DNA from: Psococerastis gibbosa
Lineage: Eukaryota > Arthropoda > Insecta > Psocodea > Psocidae
Length of the DNA: 64,000 nucleotides
Assembly: GCA_963971405.1 (NCBI GenBank)
Contig: OZ020487.1
Span: 26,335,371-26,399,370 of the forward strand
Direction: 5' to 3'
Part shown: piece by piece, positions 63,401-64,000 of the stretch
Layout of the letters: every line of letters starts with the position of its first letter
How positions within the stretch are numbered: position 1 is the stretch's first letter
Translations under genes and position numbers: made by a program
The notes under the pieces: generated by a model
Databases searched by the model: none
What the model saw: the letters and a program-made list of their open reading frames with translations, nothing else
What the model was told of the DNA's origin: nothing

Positions 63401-63959
63401 CTTCAATTCACGCTCTACGAACTTGCCGTTAACCAAGATATACAAGATAAACTGCGTCAAGAAATTTTGGATTCTTTAAAGAAGACTGACGGCAAAATGA
63501 CATACGAAGGGGTCCATGAATTGAAATACATGGGCATGGTCCTTGATGGTATGTATGATTACGGTCACATTCTATTGCAAAATATCTACTTCCACCAGAT
63601 GACTTATCAAATGCTCAAATGTGAAATGAGATTGAAGGAACTCAGATTGATACTTTTATGCTACTAGTTCTATAATAGTTATTATCCCTTGTGTTTAATT
63701 ATTTCAGAATCCCTGAGAAAGTATCCTCCCGCAGGAATTTTGAATCGAGAGTGCAATCAAGAATACAAAGTCCCTGGAACCACATTGGTGTTAGAAAAGG
63801 GAACAAGTGTAATAATTCCTACCTATGGGCTGCATTTGGATCCAAAATATTATCCTGAACCTGAAAAATTTATTCCTGAGAGATTCTCGGAAGAAGGAAA
63901 ATCAAATCAAGTAAACTACACTTATCTTCCCTTTGGCGAAGGTCCCCGGTTTTGTATAG
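60116..63959 (+). CDS. Cytochrome P450, CYP6-like (CYP3 clan), 3' exon outside window
   Basis: A microsomal haem monooxygenase that oxidises xenobiotics or hormones, anchored in the ER by its N-terminal helix. Exons 60116-60473, 61069-61430, 61875-62052, 63321-63548, 63708-63959 join with phases 1,0,1,1 and give about 459 residues. Landmarks: membrane anchor (LIAITTFLAIVLAGIYIFF), NIPHATPKIPFGDF, WKNLRAKLSPTFTSGKMK (helix C W-x3-R), FYVGGFETSSSTLQF (I-helix oxygen-binding motif), ESLRKYPP (ExxR), PERFSEEGK, and FGEGPRFCIG (haem-binding cysteine). The last ~50 residues after GPRFCIG lie past 63959. Sequence features are those of CYP6 enzymes; no defects seen in the visible part. Two MITEs sit in intron 3. 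Confidence 0.92.
60474..61068. other. P450 intron 1
   Basis: No element recognised. Confidence 0.5.
61069..61430 (+). CDS. P450 exon 2 (helix C region)
   Basis: AHLFAIKGAHWKNLRAKLSP, then DIIARFSTDVIASCAFGIE, a standard P450 helix E-F segment. Ends phase 0. Confidence 0.93.
61431..61874. other. P450 intron 2
   Basis: No element recognised. Confidence 0.5.
61875..62052 (+). CDS. P450 exon 3
   Basis: TEKCVSDFFLGVFKETVDHR, KDFMDLMIELMDKGYIED. Too small to give a distinct long reading frame, found by phase and splice sites (TTTCAG, GTATGG). Confidence 0.88.
62531..62802. mobile_element. Palindromic Harbinger-like MITE (GGCGGCAATTCC type) in P450 intron 3
   Basis: GACGGCAATTCCACCGGCG to GGGGGAATTGCCGCC, flanks TTA and TAA. 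Close relative of 59278-59539. It abuts the next MITE, sharing the TAA at 62803-62805. Confidence 0.85.
62806..62967. mobile_element. Palindromic Harbinger-like MITE (GGCGCCCATTCC type) in P450 intron 3
   Basis: GGCGCCCATTCCATATACGT to ACGTATGTGGAATGGGCGCC, TAA on both sides (62803-62805, 62968-62970). At 162 bp it is the shortest, nearly a perfect hairpin (GTCAATCGTCAATGAAAAAT and its complement). Confidence 0.88.
63321..63548 (+). CDS. P450 exon 4 (I-helix)
   Basis: GEKFTFNQAAAQAFIFYVGG, FETSSSTLQFTLYELAVNQ, ends in HELKYMGMVLD. Phase 1 on both sides. Confidence 0.93.
63708..63959 (+). CDS. P450 exon 5 (ExxR to haem loop)
   Basis: ESLRKYPPAGILNRECNQEY, GLHLDPKYYPEPEKFIPERF, LPFGEGPRFCIG. 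The donor GTAAGT splits the haem-binding loop after the cysteine. Phase 1 out. Confidence 0.92.
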
Positions 63960-64000
63960 GTAAGTGTGAGGTACTCAGTTACAGGTAGGCAGTCTACACG

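Noticed and set aside
1-64000. CRISPR arrays, operons or bacterial features
   Set aside because: The window has spliced eukaryotic genes; no regularly spaced direct repeats with unique spacers were seen.

Overview
The window looks like a gene-sparse, AT-rich arthropod genome, most likely an insect. It holds intron-rich nuclear genes with GT-AG junctions: a crustacean-cardioactive-peptide-type receptor, a T-box factor, a heliomicin-like antifungal peptide and a CYP6-like P450. It is crowded with non-autonomous DNA transposons, LINE and SINE pieces and long poly-G/poly-C runs. The species cannot be named from the sequence.

Layout. 1-9.3 kb is repeats: a LINE tail, a GTCT-microsatellite element, a 1.56-kb hAT-like element with a perfect 8-bp target duplication, a LINE tail split by a hAT copy, and SINEs. 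9.3-17.4 kb is a six-exon neuropeptide GPCR (CCAP receptor family) on the plus strand, lacking its 5' exon(s). 17.4-22.1 kb is intergenic and includes a 1.1-kb hAT-like element. 22.1-36.8 kb is a five-exon T-box gene (294 codons; eh1-like motif plus T-box, closest by eye to Tbx15/18/22). Its introns hold an uncharacterised single-exon ORF (27.3-28.1 kb), a heliomicin/defensin-like peptide gene (35.0 kb) and many repeats. 39.8-49.7 kb is a tentative five-exon gene for a proline-rich 232-residue protein, assembled here from phase-compatible exons. Its third intron holds a 2.0-kb inverted-repeat transposon coding for a PIN-like/CXC protein. 51.2-52.5 kb is a cluster of three palindromic MITEs. 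54.6-59.2 kb is a near-complete two-ORF LINE. 60.1 kb to the window end is a CYP6-like P450 whose last exon lies outside.

How the parts relate. The four host genes have unrelated roles (peptide signalling, transcriptional patterning, innate immunity, detoxification) and form no pathway; all recognised host genes are on the plus strand. What unifies the window is transposon biology. At least nine palindromic elements share a GGCGnnnATTCC-type end and TAA/TTA target duplications. At least seven hAT-like elements have 8-bp or near-8-bp duplications. The most unusual object is the PIN/CXC element at 45675-47693: its 5-bp duplication is corroborated by an unoccupied version of the same site in a related LINE tail elsewhere in the window.

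Exon boundaries were placed by eye from splice consensus, reading phase and family resemblance. No database search was run.
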